Shown piece by piece: positions 61,992 to 64,000 of a DNA stretch of 64,000 bases. The DNA comes from Tritrichomonas musculus (taxonomy: Eukaryota > Parabasalia > Tritrichomonadida > Tritrichomonadidae): contig JAPFFF010000040.1 in NCBI GenBank assembly GCA_039105265.1, positions 124,001 through 188,000 on the forward strand, written 5' to 3'. The notes beneath the pieces were generated by a model. It was not told the DNA's origin and did not search any database. It saw nothing but the letters and a program-made list of their open reading frames with translations. Within the stretch, counting starts at the first letter, position 1. Each line of letters opens with the position of its first letter. Both the position numbers and the translations under genes were made by a program.

Positions 61992-63965
61992 ACACTGTTA
62001 AGGTGAAGTGACCATCACAGTATTCAAAAATAAAAACTTTTTGATAAATGTAATTAAAACTTTTTGATAAATGTAATAAGAACTTTTTGATAAATGTAAT
62101 AAGAACTTTTTGATAAATGATATTTAATTTTGGCGCCTTTTATTTTTTAGACTTTAAAACGATTATCTAAATACTCGATAGCGATTATCTTAGACTTTAA
62201 AACGATTATCTAAATGCTCGATAGCGATTATCTTAGACTTTAAAACGATTTCCTAAATACTCGATAGCGATTATCTTAGACTTTAAAACGATTATCTAAA
62301 TACTCGATAGCGATTATCTTAGACTTTAAAACGATTATCTAAATGCTCGATAGCGATTATCTTAGACTTTAAAACGATTTCCTAAATACTCGATAGCGAT
62401 TATCTTAGACTTTAAAACGATTATCTAAATACTCGATAGCGATTATCTTAGACTTTAAAACGATTATCTAAATGCTCGATAGCGATTATCTTAGACTTTA
62501 AAACGATTTCCTAAATACTCGATAGCGATTATCTTAGACTTTAAAACGATTTCCTAAATACTCGATAGCGATTATCTTAGACTTTAAAACGATTTCCTAA
62601 ATACTCGATAGCGATTATCTTAGACTTTAAAACGATTATCTAAATACTCGATAGCGATTATCTTAGACTTTAAAACGATTTCCTAAATACTCGATAGCGA
62701 TTATCTTAGACTTTAAAACGATTTCCTAAATACTCGATAGCGATTATCTTAGACTTTAAAACGATTTCCTAAATACTCGATAGCGATTAACTTAGACTTT
62801 AAAATTTATACTATACCACATAGACGAAAAGACCAAACATAATTTAAATGAATAAATTACTTATTGAATATTATTTTTATGAACATTTGATATTTTAATA
62901 GATTAAAAGTAAAAATATTGGAATCATTAATATTTTACTAAAATTGTGAGAGCTTTAACAAATTTTGAAAATATTAAGAAAAAATTCAAATATTTAAATA
63001 TTGACGGATATCTTACAATATTGTAAGATATTAAAAAAAAATGCTAGTAAAATCCTAAAGTTTTAATAAATATGAATAGTTTTTTTTTTTTAGTTTTTAA
63101 TTTATAGCAACATGGTTTCAGAATTATTTAAATGTAGTATTCTAAAATCTCAATTAATCATTTTTTTCATCTTGCTTGTACAAATTTATTATAACTAACT
63201 GATTTTACAGAAATTTATTCGACTGTTTCTCAGTAATATAATTTAATATTAAATCGATATATTTTAAAAGGATACGCCAACTGTTTAAAAATCTAATTTT
63301 TCTTTTATGAGCTTATTTTATAAAAAAAATGAGACTTAGGTTGATTAAATGAAAGTTTGTTTTTCGAAATAATTTTAATTATAAATTTTCTGCTAGATTT
63401 GGAATTCAGGGAGTAGCCATTTGTGTCAATATTATAATCATTAATAAAAGTAACGTATTTTATACTGTTTTTTTGGCAACACATTACATATTATTATTTA
63501 ATCTGGTTTAAATATGGTCATAGTGGCGCTTGCTCTATATTTTATTATCTTTTTGAGGAATTAGTTTTGTGGATAATATATCTTTTTGAAGACTTCCATA
63601 TTAATTATTACCAATTTTGAATATCAAGTTTAAATTAGAGTAAAATACCAGTAACTTCAAGAATATTATTGTAATTATGTCGCTATATTCCATAATAGTT
63701 TCATTTCGGTATTACTATATTCCCAAATAATTTTAGATCTATAATTTAATTTCACAAAAAGTTCTTATTACATTTTTCAAAATGTTCTATTACATTTATT
63801 AAAAAGTTCTTATTACATTTATCAAAATGTTCTATTACATTTATCAAAAAGTTCTTATTACATTTATTAAAAAGTTCTTATTACATTTATCAAAAAGTTC
63901 TTATTACATTTATCAAAAAGTTTTATTTTTTGAATACTGTGATGGTCACTTCACCTTAACAGTGT
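61992..63965. mobile_element. 2 kb inverted-repeat element carrying a satellite
   Basis: The left end starts ACACTGTTAAGGTGAAGTGA and the right end is its exact inverse, TCACTTCACCTTAACAGTGT. The arms agree over about 65 bases. They continue inward as tandem 20-22 bp subterminal units of ACTTTTTGATAAATGTAAT type, about four on the left and about eight on the right in inverted orientation. The centre contains a 43-bp satellite and about 0.9 kb of unique AT-rich sequence without an open frame. The flanks share only a short TAAAT, so no clear target duplication is claimed. It is a non-autonomous DNA element of unresolved superfamily. Confidence 0.82.
62149..62804. repeat. 43-bp satellite array, 15 copies
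   Basis: Fifteen full copies and a partial one of a 43-bp unit beginning AGACTTTAAAACGATTATCT. Copies are nearly identical and fall into three types, by ATTATC or ATTTCC and by ATACTC or ATGCTC. The order of types repeats every three units (129 bp) three times at the left of the array, then becomes irregular. Confidence 0.95.
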
Positions 63966-64000
63966 TAAATCTATTCTACCCCTAAAAAAAACGGATAAAA

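Overview
This window looks like nuclear DNA of a parabasalid protist, most likely a trichomonad and probably close to Tritrichomonas foetus or Trichomonas vaginalis. It is strongly AT-rich, and its genes are single intronless frames separated by long AT-rich spacers. The families are typical of trichomonads: BspA-like LRR proteins, DUF3447/ankyrin-type proteins, Sel1 repeats fused to a kinase, RCC1-kinase fusions and small two-repeat Myb proteins. Several genes carry a trichomonad-like initiator, TCA(C/T)(T/A), a few to about 25 bases before the ATG, and many stop codons sit inside a TAAA tetramer. Both are known features of T. vaginalis genes. The species call is an inference.

Layout. 0-12 kb: a broken zinc-cluster GTPase gene beside a truncated hAT-type MITE, a papain-like cysteine peptidase, a DUF3447/ankyrin protein with an expanded acidic repeat, a 3' fragment of a PP1/PP2A-type phosphatase, a decayed RCC1-protein kinase gene, and a glyoxalase-fold (VOC) gene. 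12-18 kb: a GH13 alpha-glucosidase and a cytosolic BspA-like protein with an internal gene-conversion-like duplication. 18-28 kb is a mobile-element and relic zone: a 1.6 kb element with arms of about 0.4 kb, a broken relic of a CRESS-DNA-virus-like Rep gene, and a 3.8 kb pogo-like DNA transposon with matching terminal inverted repeats and a TA duplication. A hAT-type MITE with an 8-bp duplication lies just beyond the transposon.

28-43 kb: a Myb protein, a long-chain acyl-CoA synthetase, a 1,597-residue kinase-Sel1 protein whose 108-bp repeats are highly homogenised, and a GH2 beta-galactosidase. 43-54 kb: further inverted-repeat elements, a possible beta-grasp protein, a decayed secreted-type polysaccharide (alginate-type) lyase gene of bacterial flavour, a short Gly/Tyr/Pro/Gln-rich protein, a CH-domain actin-binding protein with a long repeated coiled coil, and a stretch of unassigned gene remnants. 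54-64 kb: a Ras-like GTPase, a membrane-anchored BspA-like surface protein, a second DUF3447/ankyrin protein, and a 2 kb inverted-repeat element carrying a 43-bp satellite.

The genes form no operon. As a set they suggest an anaerobe that lives among bacteria and mucosal glycans: two intact glycosidases, a dead polysaccharide lyase, a surface adhesin-like LRR protein and a cysteine peptidase. The glycosidases, the VOC protein and the lyase resemble bacterial genes and are candidates for lateral transfer. No tRNA, rRNA or CRISPR array was seen.
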